Assembly: GCA_964396165.1 (NCBI GenBank)
Contig: CAYNEF010000002.1
Coordinates: 1 to 64,000, forward strand
DNA: 64,000 nucleotides
Direction of reading: 5' to 3'
Source: CALCZU01 sp964396165
Lineage (GTDB): Bacteria > Bdellovibrionota > FAC87 > UBA2466
Part shown: positions 18,101-25,058 of the stretch, in pieces
Position numbering within the stretch: position 1 is the stretch's first letter
How the letters are laid out: each line of letters starts with the position of its first letter
The notes under the pieces: generated by a model
The model's database searches: none
Seen by the model: only the letters and a program-made list of their open reading frames with translations
What the model was told of the DNA's origin: nothing
Made by a program: the position numbers and the translations under genes

Positions 18101-18921
18101 ATTCTTGGACTGCGATGGACACAACAAATGCGCCGACAACAAGACATGGCGCCTCTGTTGCCTGGTCTGGAAAAGAAATGCTTATTTGGGGCGGCTATGG
18201 TGGCAGTTTTCTCAATACAGGTGGAAGATATGATTTGTTAAATAACACATGGGATACGATGACAACGACAGGTGCCCCTTCAACCCGCAGCTCGCATGCA
18301 AGCGCATGGACGGGAAGGCGTCTTGTTGTCTGGGGTGGTTGGAATGGTTCACGCCATATTACGGGCGGCCAGTATGATGCTGATACAAATACGTGGACTG
18401 ATACAACGACGGTGAACGCCCCGGAAAATAGAATATCATTTGGAAATGCGTGGACAGGTAATCAACTTTTTATTTGGGGAGGAGAACGTGGGCCCACAAT
18501 CAATACGGGCGGACTTTATAATCCCTTTACCAACTCCTGGACAGCGACGCCTACAACTGGAGCTCCAACGGGCGTCATGTACCCCTGCACCGCATTTGTA
18601 CAAGGAAAAATCTACATAGGCACAGACACCGTACTCAAACAATATGACCCACTTGCAAATTCTTGGGCTTCTAAAAACACGACCAATATGCCCAATATGA
18701 ACTCTGGGTGTGTTGCTGCTGCAGATAAACTTTTTCAATTAGGCCATGTCGACGGAGGATACGGGCATTTTTATAATCCTGCATTGGACCACTGGAATAG
18801 GACCAGTATTTCGTGGACAAATTATTGGGGCAGCACGCCGGCAGTTTGGACTGGTAGTAAAATGATTATCTGGGGCGGCGGCGCAAATGCTCAAAACTTC
18901 GGCCATTACTACTCGCCGTAA
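15121..18921 (+). CDS. giant exported lipoprotein with TIG domains and two kelch-like propellers
   Basis: A 1266-residue lipoprotein with a signal peptide and lipobox LLPAC (acylated C23; Leu at +2 suggests the outer membrane). The start is GTG behind AAAGGACG. An Ig-like choice-of-anchor-type domain (about 50-165) precedes five TIG/IPT domains of about 85 residues, each with GGxxVTITGTGF, a paired-cysteine pattern and VTNSD. I count about 14 kelch-like blades (NSWTxMTTTGAP, then W(T/S)GSKMxxWGG, then TGGxYDP). After blade 7 there is an extra linker (YTPPVYSSA), so two seven-bladed propellers are likely. The repeats create long antisense open frames that are not genes. It is probably a surface adhesion or binding protein; ligand unknown. 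Confidence 0.9.
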   Translation: MLQKFKIPLSCMLVLFTVLLPACLEAPKSEDPNSTATTTGTKSATITIVDTSLQASSRESIKTNDEGEYLFSPQVIDTSTNVTITLLNTGDLAAEKIKAYSLKTPLSYAGGSYPGTGGTCTTKIASQSTCTIVISFSPDKMGTNTVTLQLGYFNGKTTRNFEKIFKGTGISNPLPTVVTPSRGKLSGGSLVTLSGTQFYTGASVAIGGKPCTVTSITEPSLITCVLSSHSAASVDVVVTNTDGNSGTLAGGYTYQPAPTVTGVSLNSGALAGGTAVTITGTGFVEGATVDFGGSSCNSPNIVSSTSITCTTSMHSAGSVIVTVTNSDEQFGSANGAYTYQAAPVVTSVSLNAGALAGGTTVTITGSGFLSGATASIGGVTCTSPNVTSLTSMTCTTGAHAAGLTNIVVTNSDLQSGTGSNLYTYRAAPTVTAVSLTGGALAGGATITVTGTGFVTGATVSVGSVSCSSPTVLSSTSMTCITGAHAAGVTDIVVTNPDTQTGTGSNLYTYRAAPTVTQISPRTATLAGGTTVTISGTGFVSGATVTLGSASCTSVNVVSALSLTCTTPSASTPVAVDVNVTNSDTQVGTFTKAFAFIETSDSWTAMTTTGAPFGSRNFAAVWTGSKMITWGGWPNTSNGGVYDPATDSWVGTSTVNRPGFAENRTAYAWTGKQLILWGGYNGGTGVNTGGYFDPIANSWTQMTTLNAPTGAYSASGAWTGSKFIVWGGESNFVNRFNTGGVYDLEANSWTLTSTTGAPSPRFTLTGQWTGSEFLVLGGHGSSDFNDGGRYNPYTNTWTLTSTIGAPVSISLTSVWTGSKMLVWGGHFGNASNIGGIYDYASNTWTKITTTGAPSPRYTHVLTWIGNRMIAWGHRGQVNTGGIYNPDTNTWVTMTTLNAPSAAIGRQWCNGVWTGSKFIVWGGTEANDAGVENTGGVYTPPVYSSADTWTAISTNGAPAVRYNHMMVWSGSKLLVWGGFDGVVYRNDGGVYDPTTNSWTAMDTTNAPTTRHGASVAWSGKEMLIWGGYGGSFLNTGGRYDLLNNTWDTMTTTGAPSTRSSHASAWTGRRLVVWGGWNGSRHITGGQYDADTNTWTDTTTVNAPENRISFGNAWTGNQLFIWGGERGPTINTGGLYNPFTNSWTATPTTGAPTGVMYPCTAFVQGKIYIGTDTVLKQYDPLANSWASKNTTNMPNMNSGCVAAADKLFQLGHVDGGYGHFYNPALDHWNRTSISWTNYWGSTPAVWTGSKMIIWGGGANAQNFGHYYSP

Positions 18922-18933
18922 ACGCATTCACCA

Positions 18934-20664
18934 TTAAGTGGTTAAACTTTGTCTATCCAAAAATTTTGTATAAAGACCACGTTGATTAGAAAGTGATTCG
19001 TGGTTTCCGGATTCAACGATTCTTCCTTCATCCATTACATAAATTCTGTCTGCACGTTTGATCGTCGATAAGCGGTGTGCGACCATTAAAGTTGTTCTGC
19101 CTTTAATGAGTTCTTCTAACGCTTGCTGCACGATGGACTCTGATCGACTGTCGAGGTTGGAAGTCGCTTCATCTAAAATCAAAATGGGTGCGTCTTTCAA
19201 AAGTGCACGCGCGATGGCGACACGTTGCCGCTCACCACCCGATAAACAAACGCCCCGCTCCCCAATCACCGTATCAAATCCCTGAGGTAGATTTTGGATA
19301 AAATCAAAGCAATAGGCCTGTTTCGCCGCGTGTTCTATTTGCGCTCTTGTCGCATCACGGTTTCCATACTGAATATTTTCGTAAATCGTATCGTGAAAGA
19401 GAAAAGTGTCTTGAGTCACGACTGAAATCATTTTTCTTAAATCATCGAGATAGAAATCATATAGCGCACGGTTATCGATGAGGATATTGCCTTCAGTCAC
19501 TTCATAAAGGCGCGGCAATAAATTCACGAGACTCGTTTTTCCACTTCCACTATGACCGACAAACGCAACACACTCGCCTTTTTTAATTTCCAGACTTACC
19601 GAATTCAGTGCCGGTTTATCCCCATAACACAATGAAACAGAATCAAAGCGAATCGACGAGTCAAAGGTCTCTTTTCTAACCACCCCGATATTGCGGCTTT
19701 CACTTTCAGTGATATCCAGCAAATGGTAAATCCGCTCAGAGGCCGCATCTGCCGTTTTTAATTTCAAGTACGCATTGTTCATTTGCTTAATGGGCATTTG
19801 CGCAAGACCCAACGCTAAAATAAAAGCCACAAGTTGGCCCGAGCTTAGTTGCCCGTTTGAAATTCGGTACCCACCATAAATAATGACCATCGCCATCAGC
19901 ACTGCACCGATGAATTCAATCACCGGAGTCGCAAGCTCTTCGACCTTGATGGATTTATAATTAGTTTTAAAATAGAGATCTTGAATTTTGTTAAACCGTT
20001 CTGTCAGAGTTTTTTCAAGCCGAAATACTTTTACGACTCGACTACCGGCAATACTCTCCTGACTGATGCTCATTAAATCTGCAAACAGGCCGAGATTTTT
20101 CTTCGTATATCTTTTAACGGCACTTCCTGATTTCGAAAAAAGAAACGCGACAAGAGGAGCTGCAAGTAACGTAGTAGTAGCGAGTCTCCAGTCGTAATAA
20201 AACGCTACCGCAAGTAGACCGATAAAAGTAAAAGGCTCTTTTAAAACCAGAAAAAATGTATCAATACCAGATGAAACGGCATACAGATCGTTTTGAATAC
20301 TCGCTAGCAAATCCCCTGTTCGTTTGGAATCCAGTACAGAAAGAGGAAAACTTAAAAAACGCTCGAATAACCTGACACGCAGTCCTTTGATGATGGATTC
20401 AGAAACATAACGGCGCGTTGTATTGTGAAAGTATTTGGCAAGCCCGCTGACAAAAAACACAATTACTAGGGATAACGGTACCCATTTAAAAAAATCAGAA
20501 GAAAGAGAAGTTCCCTTTTGCAACTCATCTAAAATATTTTGCGAAAGTTTGAGACTTGCCGGTTGGATTGCCGAAATGACAAGGCCGGAAATAAACACAA
20601 ACGCAATCAACCTGTAAAAAGGTTTAAATTCGCGCGCAACTCTGGGAACTTTAAAAGCACTCAT
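18934..20664 (-). CDS. MsbA-type ABC exporter (fused permease-ATPase)
   Basis: A 576-residue half-transporter that acts as a homodimer. Six transmembrane helices occupy about 1-310. The ATPase has Walker A GHSGSGKTSL, the signature LSGGERQRVAIARALL, Walker B ILILDEATSNLD and the switch histidine in VAHRLSTI. The closest described relatives are lipid A-core flippases (MsbA) and related multidrug exporters; sequence alone does not settle the substrate. No Shine-Dalgarno is obvious before the ATG. It follows the 118-residue hypothetical gene (40-base gap) on the same strand and converges on the kelch lipoprotein gene with 12 bases between stops. Confidence 0.9.
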   Translation of the reverse strand: MSAFKVPRVAREFKPFYRLIAFVFISGLVISAIQPASLKLSQNILDELQKGTSLSSDFFKWVPLSLVIVFFVSGLAKYFHNTTRRYVSESIIKGLRVRLFERFLSFPLSVLDSKRTGDLLASIQNDLYAVSSGIDTFFLVLKEPFTFIGLLAVAFYYDWRLATTTLLAAPLVAFLFSKSGSAVKRYTKKNLGLFADLMSISQESIAGSRVVKVFRLEKTLTERFNKIQDLYFKTNYKSIKVEELATPVIEFIGAVLMAMVIIYGGYRISNGQLSSGQLVAFILALGLAQMPIKQMNNAYLKLKTADAASERIYHLLDITESESRNIGVVRKETFDSSIRFDSVSLCYGDKPALNSVSLEIKKGECVAFVGHSGSGKTSLVNLLPRLYEVTEGNILIDNRALYDFYLDDLRKMISVVTQDTFLFHDTIYENIQYGNRDATRAQIEHAAKQAYCFDFIQNLPQGFDTVIGERGVCLSGGERQRVAIARALLKDAPILILDEATSNLDSRSESIVQQALEELIKGRTTLMVAHRLSTIKRADRIYVMDEGRIVESGNHESLSNQRGLYTKFLDRQSLTT

Positions 20665-20704
20665 TTATAGATTGGAGCATAGGGGAAGAAGGCGAATTCG
20701 TAAA

Positions 20705-21061
20705 TCAGCCTTTTTTATCGGAGCTATTGCCAGGCTTTTCGCTGGGAGGGGTAAAATCGAAGGTCGTAAATTCGGTATTTTTCTGGATTTTTATCACCTT
20801 ACCGGTGTTTTGGTATTCAGAAGGCTTTACGGTTCCATACATCTTTTTCACAAGAAGTTCATGGGCTTCGGATTCCAAATCTTCCATTACAGTCTGACGA
20901 CAGTGCATCGGCACGTGTGCGTTTGTAGAATCGAGGTATGCGATGTATTCCTCAGCAACTGACTTGGTGAAGGCACCCGAGTCTTCGTAAGAGCGGGTCA
21001 GCAAGTAGTGTTCGAACAGCTGGTACAGAGGATCTAAATTTTTAATCTTCTTATCGCTCAT
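20705..21061 (-). CDS. conserved-looking small cytoplasmic protein
   Basis: A 118-residue acidic/basic mixed protein without signal peptide or membrane segment: a predicted helical N-terminal 75 residues (LYQLFEHYLLTRSYEDSGAF and EEYIAYLDS) and a low-complexity polar tail ending SSDKKG. I do not recognise the family. Even codon use, a sensible start and the position just upstream of the MsbA-type gene argue that it is real. A short hairpin overlaps its start region and may affect translation. Function unknown. Confidence 0.6.
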   Translation of the reverse strand: MSDKKIKNLDPLYQLFEHYLLTRSYEDSGAFTKSVAEEYIAYLDSTNAHVPMHCRQTVMEDLESEAHELLVKKMYGTVKPSEYQNTGKVIKIQKNTEFTTFDFTPPSEKPGNSSDKKG

Positions 21062-21084
21062 CGGACGTATACATTCTTCGTCCG
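21062..21084 (-). promoter_or_regulatory. hairpin at translation start of the 118-residue gene
   Basis: CGGACG (21062-21067) and CGTCCG (21079-21084) form a six-base-pair stem with an 11-base loop, touching the ATG on the minus strand. It could mask the ribosome binding region, or be chance. Confidence 0.3.
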
Positions 21085-21312
21085 GCCTTGGACTCTTATG
21101 AAGAGAAAGCTTTGATTAGCTTCCATCTTAGGCAACTCATTCTGCCCACCTACTCAAACGGCATTTGATGAAAATTGCTTAAGAAGACAATCATCAAGAG
21201 TGTTACATAATTGGTGATTCTAACGCATAGAAATCATAGAGAAATATATTGCTTCACATTTTGGGTGTAAAAAGACTAGCCATTTTAGGCAACCCAGCCT
21301 GGCTATAAACAT

Positions 21313-21378
21313 ATGAAAATAAAGGATTTTTTATCATTCATCTTGGCAAGCCCCTTGCTGTATACAAGCTGTAGATAG
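21313..21378 (+). CDS. possible 21-residue lipoprotein-like mini-ORF
   Basis: An ATG at 21313 opens MKIKDFLSFILASPLLYTSC-R and stops. It looks like a lipoprotein signal peptide ending in a cysteine, but the -3 position is Tyr and no ribosome site is clear. It lies 39 bases upstream of a real lipoprotein gene, so it may be a leader peptide, a decayed duplicate of the lipoprotein start, or chance. Confidence 0.25.
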   Translation: MKIKDFLSFILASPLLYTSCR

Positions 21379-21415
21379 GAAAAATAGCCTTCGGGCTTAA
21401 GACAAGCTGTATACA
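21357..21415 (+). repeat. direct repeat GCTGTATACA, two copies flanking a UUCG hairpin
   Basis: GCTGTATACA occurs at 21357-21366 and 21406-21415, 49 bases apart, the second ending two bases before the ATG of the lipoprotein gene. TGTATACA is itself palindromic, so these could be protein-binding sites. A four-base-pair stem with a UUCG tetraloop (21386-21397) lies between them. Confidence 0.4.
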
Positions 21416-21417
21416 TT

Positions 21418-21906
21418 ATGACTATACGCAGCCTAAATTTTATTCTGATACTTCTAGCCCTGGTGACAAGCGCCTGCGGGATGAAGAAGTGCCAAGCGCC
21501 CGCAACTCAGAAGTTCACTAGCATTGTGGGCCAGCCCTGGAGACTAGTAGAGACGACAGATCCGGGCGATTCCTTTCAGGCGTTGAGCAACACAACATTT
21601 TTGGTATTTGAATTCACTAACGACTACAAAGGAAGTGTAAAAAAAGTAGAGAACAATGCGGAATACGAAGTTCCTGTTCTTGTTTTTAAATACAATATCG
21701 ATCCTGAATCGCAAAGCATCCGCGCCCAGTTTTCCAGTCCCGAAGCAGAGGCCTCTACGACCTCCACTCAAAGTGGCGGCAATATCATTGATTACGATTA
21801 CGAACTCGGCCGTGAATTAGAACTGACAAACGCAAAGAGCGGTTATTATTACCGTTATGTTCCATACAATGGAATCATCGCTCCAGACGACAAATGCACA
21901 TTTTAA
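21418..21906 (+). CDS. lipoprotein of unknown function
   Basis: A 162-residue exported protein with a signal peptide and lipobox VTSAC (C20; Gly at +2). The mature part is polar with Thr/Ser/Glu-rich linkers and two tyrosine-rich stretches (IIDYDYELG, SGYYYRYVPY), probably beta-rich; three further cysteines are present. No family recognised. No Shine-Dalgarno is visible; the start codon abuts a TGTATACA repeat. It is followed, 52 bases on, by the histone-like gene in the same direction. Confidence 0.7.
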   Translation: MTIRSLNFILILLALVTSACGMKKCQAPATQKFTSIVGQPWRLVETTDPGDSFQALSNTTFLVFEFTNDYKGSVKKVENNAEYEVPVLVFKYNIDPESQSIRAQFSSPEAEASTTSTQSGGNIIDYDYELGRELELTNAKSGYYYRYVPYNGIIAPDDKCTF

Positions 21907-21919
21907 TTGCCTAAAGCTC

Positions 21920-21954
21920 CACCTTTGAGTTACCTCTTAACTCTACAAGAGGTG
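21920..21954 (+). promoter_or_regulatory. mutually exclusive hairpins over a Shine-Dalgarno
   Basis: GAGTTA (21927-21932) pairs with TAACTC (21938-21943). Alternatively CCTCTT (21933-21938) pairs with AAGAGG (21947-21952), which is the ribosome site of the gene starting at 21959. CACCT (21920-21924) can also pair with AGGTG (21950-21954). The two main stems share bases and cannot form together, as in a translational switch. Confidence 0.4.
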
Positions 21955-21958
21955 CCTG

Positions 21959-22384
21959 ATGTCCTTTCAAAATAAACTAAAAAAAACATTGAACCAACTC
22001 CCGGGTCGTTTCCCAAAGGGTGCAGATTTGCTCAAGCATTTTTCTGAACAACTGCATGGTTATGAAGCACAATTAAAAGAAATCGTGACCGATTTAGATG
22101 CAAAAAGCCGCGAAGCACGCAATAAAAGCCAGGCGAAACTCGACAACGTTTTAGGACAAGTGAAAAAAACCCGTACCAGCGTTGAAAAAAGAGTGGCAAA
22201 ACTTGTTGAAGTCGAAAGAAAAAAACTCAACGCAAACTTGAATGACTTCATGAGTTTTTTAAAATCCGTCAGCAAAAAAGAAAAAGCAGCGGCACGTAAA
22301 AAGACTTCCACAAAAAAAGCGACACCGCGAAAAAAGAAAACGACAACGAAAAGAGTTTCCACTCATACACAGTCTTTCGCGTGA
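21959..22384 (+). CDS. histone H1-like / phasin-like basic protein
   Basis: A 141-residue protein: residues 1-105 are helical and partly coiled-coil (phasin-like pattern, LKEIVTDLDAKSREARNKSQ), and the last 35 are a Lys/Arg/Thr/Ala-rich tail of the histone H1 or AlgP type (KKTSTKKAT, RKKKTTTKR). Such tails bind DNA or polyphosphate, so a nucleoid-associated role is likely but not proven. AAGAGGTG lies five bases upstream of the ATG and can be masked by alternative hairpins. Its stop overlaps the GTG start of ribF (GTGA), so expression of the two is coupled. Confidence 0.7.
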   Translation: MSFQNKLKKTLNQLPGRFPKGADLLKHFSEQLHGYEAQLKEIVTDLDAKSREARNKSQAKLDNVLGQVKKTRTSVEKRVAKLVEVERKKLNANLNDFMSFLKSVSKKEKAAARKKTSTKKATPRKKKTTTKRVSTHTQSFA

Positions 22385-23301
22385 AAGTTTTCCACAATCT
22401 CACTGAAGCTTCGAAGCAGCTTAAGGCCTGCAGTGTTGCCATCGGAAACTTTGATGGCGTGCATCTGGGCCACCAGGCGCTTTTAAAAGAGCTTATCGCG
22501 TACTCACAAGAACACGGGTTGGAACCCATTGTACTTACTTTTTTTCCCCATCCCGTAGAAGTATTACGCCCTGAAAAAAAACTGGAAAGGTTAACTACTG
22601 CTTCCGAAAAATTGGAACTTTTGAAAGCGTGCGGAGTCTCAGCCGTTCTCGTGCAAAAATTCGATAAAGATCTCGCTGAACAAACTCCGGTTCAGTTCGT
22701 TGAAAAATTTCTGGTAGACGGGCTAAAAGCAAAATCCGTCCATGTAGGAAATAATTTTTGTTTCGGCAAAAACCGGAGCGGCAATACAACAACCCTTAAA
22801 CAACTTTGCAGTGAAAAAGGAATTTCCCTGCAAGTTGCTATAGAAGTTGCCACGAGTGGAAAAAAAATCGGGTCCAGTGACATCCGTCATCTCGTATCAG
22901 AAGGCAATGTGGAAGATGCGGCAAAACATCTGGGCCGCCCCTACTTTGTTACGGGTAATGTGAGGCACGGTGATAAACGCGGACGCACCATCGGATTTCC
23001 TACGGCCAACTTGCATGTGCCAGAAAGTAAGTTGCTCCCTAAAAACGGTGTCTATTCGGTGAATGTGCTTTGGCAGGGTGAAACCTACAAAGCGATTGCC
23101 AATGTCGGAGTACGTCCCACCATCCAAGACAGTTCTTTAGAAAAACGCGTAGAAGTCCATATTTTTAATTTTTCACACCAAATTTACGAAGAATACCTTC
23201 AGGTAGATTTTTTAAAGTTTATCCGCGACGAAAAGAAATTCCCGTCCATTGAGGCATTAAAGGCGCAGATCAAAGAAGATATTACTTCTTGCTGTCCCTG
23301 A
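22381..23301 (+). CDS. ribF: bifunctional riboflavin kinase / FAD synthetase
   Basis: A 306-residue RibF. It phosphorylates riboflavin to FMN and adenylates FMN to FAD. The N-terminal FMN adenylyltransferase domain has AIGNFDGVHLGHQ (HxGH-type nucleotide site) and the C-terminal kinase domain has GDKRGRTIGFPTANL and NGVYSVNV...VGVRPT. Length is typical. The GTG start overlaps the stop of the histone-like gene. The last 20 bases overlap the 3' end of glmU, which runs the other way. No FMN riboswitch is seen upstream. FAD supply is relevant to the flavoproteins in this window (TrxB, ThyX-like, the 1577-residue protein), but this is a housekeeping gene. Confidence 0.95.
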   Translation: MKVFHNLTEASKQLKACSVAIGNFDGVHLGHQALLKELIAYSQEHGLEPIVLTFFPHPVEVLRPEKKLERLTTASEKLELLKACGVSAVLVQKFDKDLAEQTPVQFVEKFLVDGLKAKSVHVGNNFCFGKNRSGNTTTLKQLCSEKGISLQVAIEVATSGKKIGSSDIRHLVSEGNVEDAAKHLGRPYFVTGNVRHGDKRGRTIGFPTANLHVPESKLLPKNGVYSVNVLWQGETYKAIANVGVRPTIQDSSLEKRVEVHIFNFSHQIYEEYLQVDFLKFIRDEKKFPSIEALKAQIKEDITSCCP

Positions 23302-24616
23302 TTCTTTTTGCATACCCTTCTTTATTTACTTGTCTGCCGCGACTGACGGCAAGGGCATCTTTGGGGACATCTTGTGTAATAGTGGATCCAGAAGCGACAT
23401 AAGCACCCTGCCCGATTCTCACCGGTGCCACTGTCTGAGAATCACTGCCGATAAAGACATCGTCTTCAATAATTGTTTTGTGCTTTTTAAAGCCGTCGTA
23501 GTTACAAGTGACAAAACCGCAACCGATGTTGGAGTTTTTTCCGACTTCTGCGTCTCCGATATAACTTAGGTGAGAAGCTTTGGAGCCTGCTTTCATCGTC
23601 GCTTTTTTTAATTCTACAAAGTTTCCAATTTTTACTTTGGAGCCGAGCACAGTGTCTGGCCGTAAGTGCGCATACGGACCGACCGAGGCGTCTTCTCCCA
23701 CATCGCTTTTTTCAATATAACAACCTTGTTTCAGATGTGCCCCACGTCGGATGATGGAACCGTAGATCACGCAATTGGGCTCGATTTCCACATCCGATTC
23801 GATAGTCGTATCGGCATCAATCAAAACAGTTTCAGGTAAGTGGATAGAAACACCTTTTAATAGGTGTTCCGTATTGATTCTATTTTGCAAAATCTTTTCA
23901 GCCTGAGTGAGTGCAACGCGATCGTTAATGCCCATTACCTCATTCGCATCTTCAAACAATATGGTCGAAACTTTCTTTTTCGCTTTTACCAGTAGTTCTA
24001 TCACGTCGGTTAAGTAGAACTCCATTTGCTCGTTATTATTGCGAATCTTTTTTAATGCTTCTGCGAGTTCCGGAATTTCAAAGCAGTAAATCCCAGCATT
24101 GATTTCAGTGACTTTTTTTTCTGCAGTGGAAGCGTCTTTTTCTTCCCGAATTGCCACTACCTGTTTCTTCGCATTTTTTAATACGCGTCCGTAGCCTGTT
24201 GGATTATCGAGCTTAGTCGTCACAACTGTACAGGTCGATTTAGTCTTCTCATGTTCTGTCAGTAGGCGCCCCAGTGATTCGAGCCTTAACAGAGGAACAT
24301 CGCCGCACAACACAAGTAACTGGCCTTTTTTTAACGAAAGAATATCTTTTGCCTGCATTACGGCATGCGCGGTTCCTAGTTGCTCAGTTTGTTTAACGTA
24401 TTTCACTTCAGGAAAATTTTTGCACGCTTCACGGACTTCTTTTTCTCCGTGGCCAATCACTGCAGTGATAGAAGCGTGAGGCAAGTTTTTCGATAGCTTT
24501 AAAACGTGGTGGATCATGGGTTGAAACAAAATAGGATGCAATACTTTAGGAAGCATGGAACGCATGCGTTTACCCTGCCCGGCAGCCAGTATCAAAATGT
24601 GCGGTGTCATATTCAT
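23282..24616 (-). CDS. glmU: bifunctional N-acetylglucosamine-1-phosphate uridyltransferase / acetyltransferase
   Basis: A 444-residue GlmU making UDP-GlcNAc for peptidoglycan and lipid A. The N-terminal pyrophosphorylase domain starts with ILILAAGQGKRM and includes VLCGDVPLL and NAGIYCF; the C-terminal left-handed beta-helix has hexapeptide repeats (PYAHLRPDTVLGSKVKIGNFVELKK, SHLSYIGDAEVG, NIGCGFVTCNYDG). I place the start at 24616; the ATG at 24610 is equally possible. The frame extends upstream to 24658, but that part is unlike the family. TATATT lies just upstream, giving a very short leader. The 3' end overlaps ribF by 20 bases, and the 39-bp palindrome lies just upstream. Confidence 0.93.
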   Translation of the reverse strand: MNMTPHILILAAGQGKRMRSMLPKVLHPILFQPMIHHVLKLSKNLPHASITAVIGHGEKEVREACKNFPEVKYVKQTEQLGTAHAVMQAKDILSLKKGQLLVLCGDVPLLRLESLGRLLTEHEKTKSTCTVVTTKLDNPTGYGRVLKNAKKQVVAIREEKDASTAEKKVTEINAGIYCFEIPELAEALKKIRNNNEQMEFYLTDVIELLVKAKKKVSTILFEDANEVMGINDRVALTQAEKILQNRINTEHLLKGVSIHLPETVLIDADTTIESDVEIEPNCVIYGSIIRRGAHLKQGCYIEKSDVGEDASVGPYAHLRPDTVLGSKVKIGNFVELKKATMKAGSKASHLSYIGDAEVGKNSNIGCGFVTCNYDGFKKHKTIIEDDVFIGSDSQTVAPVRIGQGAYVASGSTITQDVPKDALAVSRGRQVNKEGYAKRIRDSKK

Positions 24617-24652
24617 AGAACGAAAAATATAAGGCAATACGTCGTAAAAGTC

Positions 24653-24678
24653 AGTCAAAAGGTACAGTCAAAAGGTAC
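24653..24678. repeat. tandem 13-base repeat
   Basis: AGTCAAAAGGTAC occurs twice head to tail (24653-24665 and 24666-24678). The second copy runs directly into the left arm of the large palindrome, so the tandem may be a partial duplication of the palindrome's outer end. Confidence 0.7.
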
Positions 24679-24763
24679 GGCATTCCTTTCGTGAATCTAT
24701 GCTCCCCTAAATATCGAAACTTTCGGGGTGCATAGATTCACGAAAGGAATGCCGTACCTTTTG
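24669..24763. repeat. 39-bp near-perfect inverted repeat (MITE/REP-like element)
   Basis: The left arm (24669-24707) and right arm (24725-24763) are reverse complements over 39 bases with one mismatch (24703), separated by a 17-base AT-rich loop. The outer ends read CAAAAGGTACGG. No ORF lies inside. It sits between the divergent glmU and pilin genes and would form a very stable hairpin on either strand. It lacks a typical terminator U-tract. It could be a non-autonomous mobile element, a repetitive extragenic palindrome or an insulator. Confidence 0.8.
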
Positions 24764-25058
24764 AATATCGACGATATGTGCAATGCTTGTGTATAAAGTT
24801 TAGACGCAGATTGTAATGTTTTTGGACGTTTAGACAGTCGATTTCACTACAAGTAACGTGCCGCATAGAACAAACGTCTTAAAGCATAAGGGGTTAGCCG
24901 CATCCCCAAATGCATTGTGCTATCCATTTCAATTTTACATTGCACTTCAGATCGCGTTTCAGGTTACAATAATAAGTGACGCGGGATTTTAAAGAGCATC
25001 ATCTTCGTACAGCAACACTCCCTAAAATTAAATAATGGTGAACTTGGAGGTTCGTATA
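24764..25058 (+). promoter_or_regulatory. upstream region of the pilin gene
   Basis: About 295 bases without a gene. GTTTAGAC occurs at 24798-24805 and 24828-24835, exactly 30 bases (about three helical turns) apart, fitting paired activator sites. TTGCAC (24940-24945) and TACAAT (24965-24970), 19 bases apart, are a weak sigma-70 promoter candidate that would give a long leader. I looked for a sigma-54 -24/-12 element, expected for a PilR-controlled pilin, and found no convincing one. The ribosome site GGAGG lies eight bases before the ATG at 25059. Confidence 0.35.

Larger units (their letters stand above)
21085..21417. other. intergenic region with repeats and a possible mini-ORF
   Basis: About 330 bases between divergent genes. 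Most is AT-rich with no clear sigma-70 promoter. The 3' part holds a possible 21-residue ORF (21313-21378), two copies of GCTGTATACA (21357-21366 and 21406-21415) within the overlapping repeat ACAAGCTGTA (21364-21373 and 21402-21411), and a small UUCG-capped hairpin (21386-21397) between the copies. Confidence 0.6.

Noticed and set aside
21907..22380. FMN riboswitch upstream of ribF
   Set aside because: The intergenic stretch before the histone-like gene is only 52 bases and lacks the conserved RFN helices; only short simple hairpins are present.
24669..24763. Intrinsic terminator for glmU or an upstream gene
   Set aside because: The palindrome lies upstream of both flanking divergent genes, has no terminal T-run and is much longer than a normal terminator stem.
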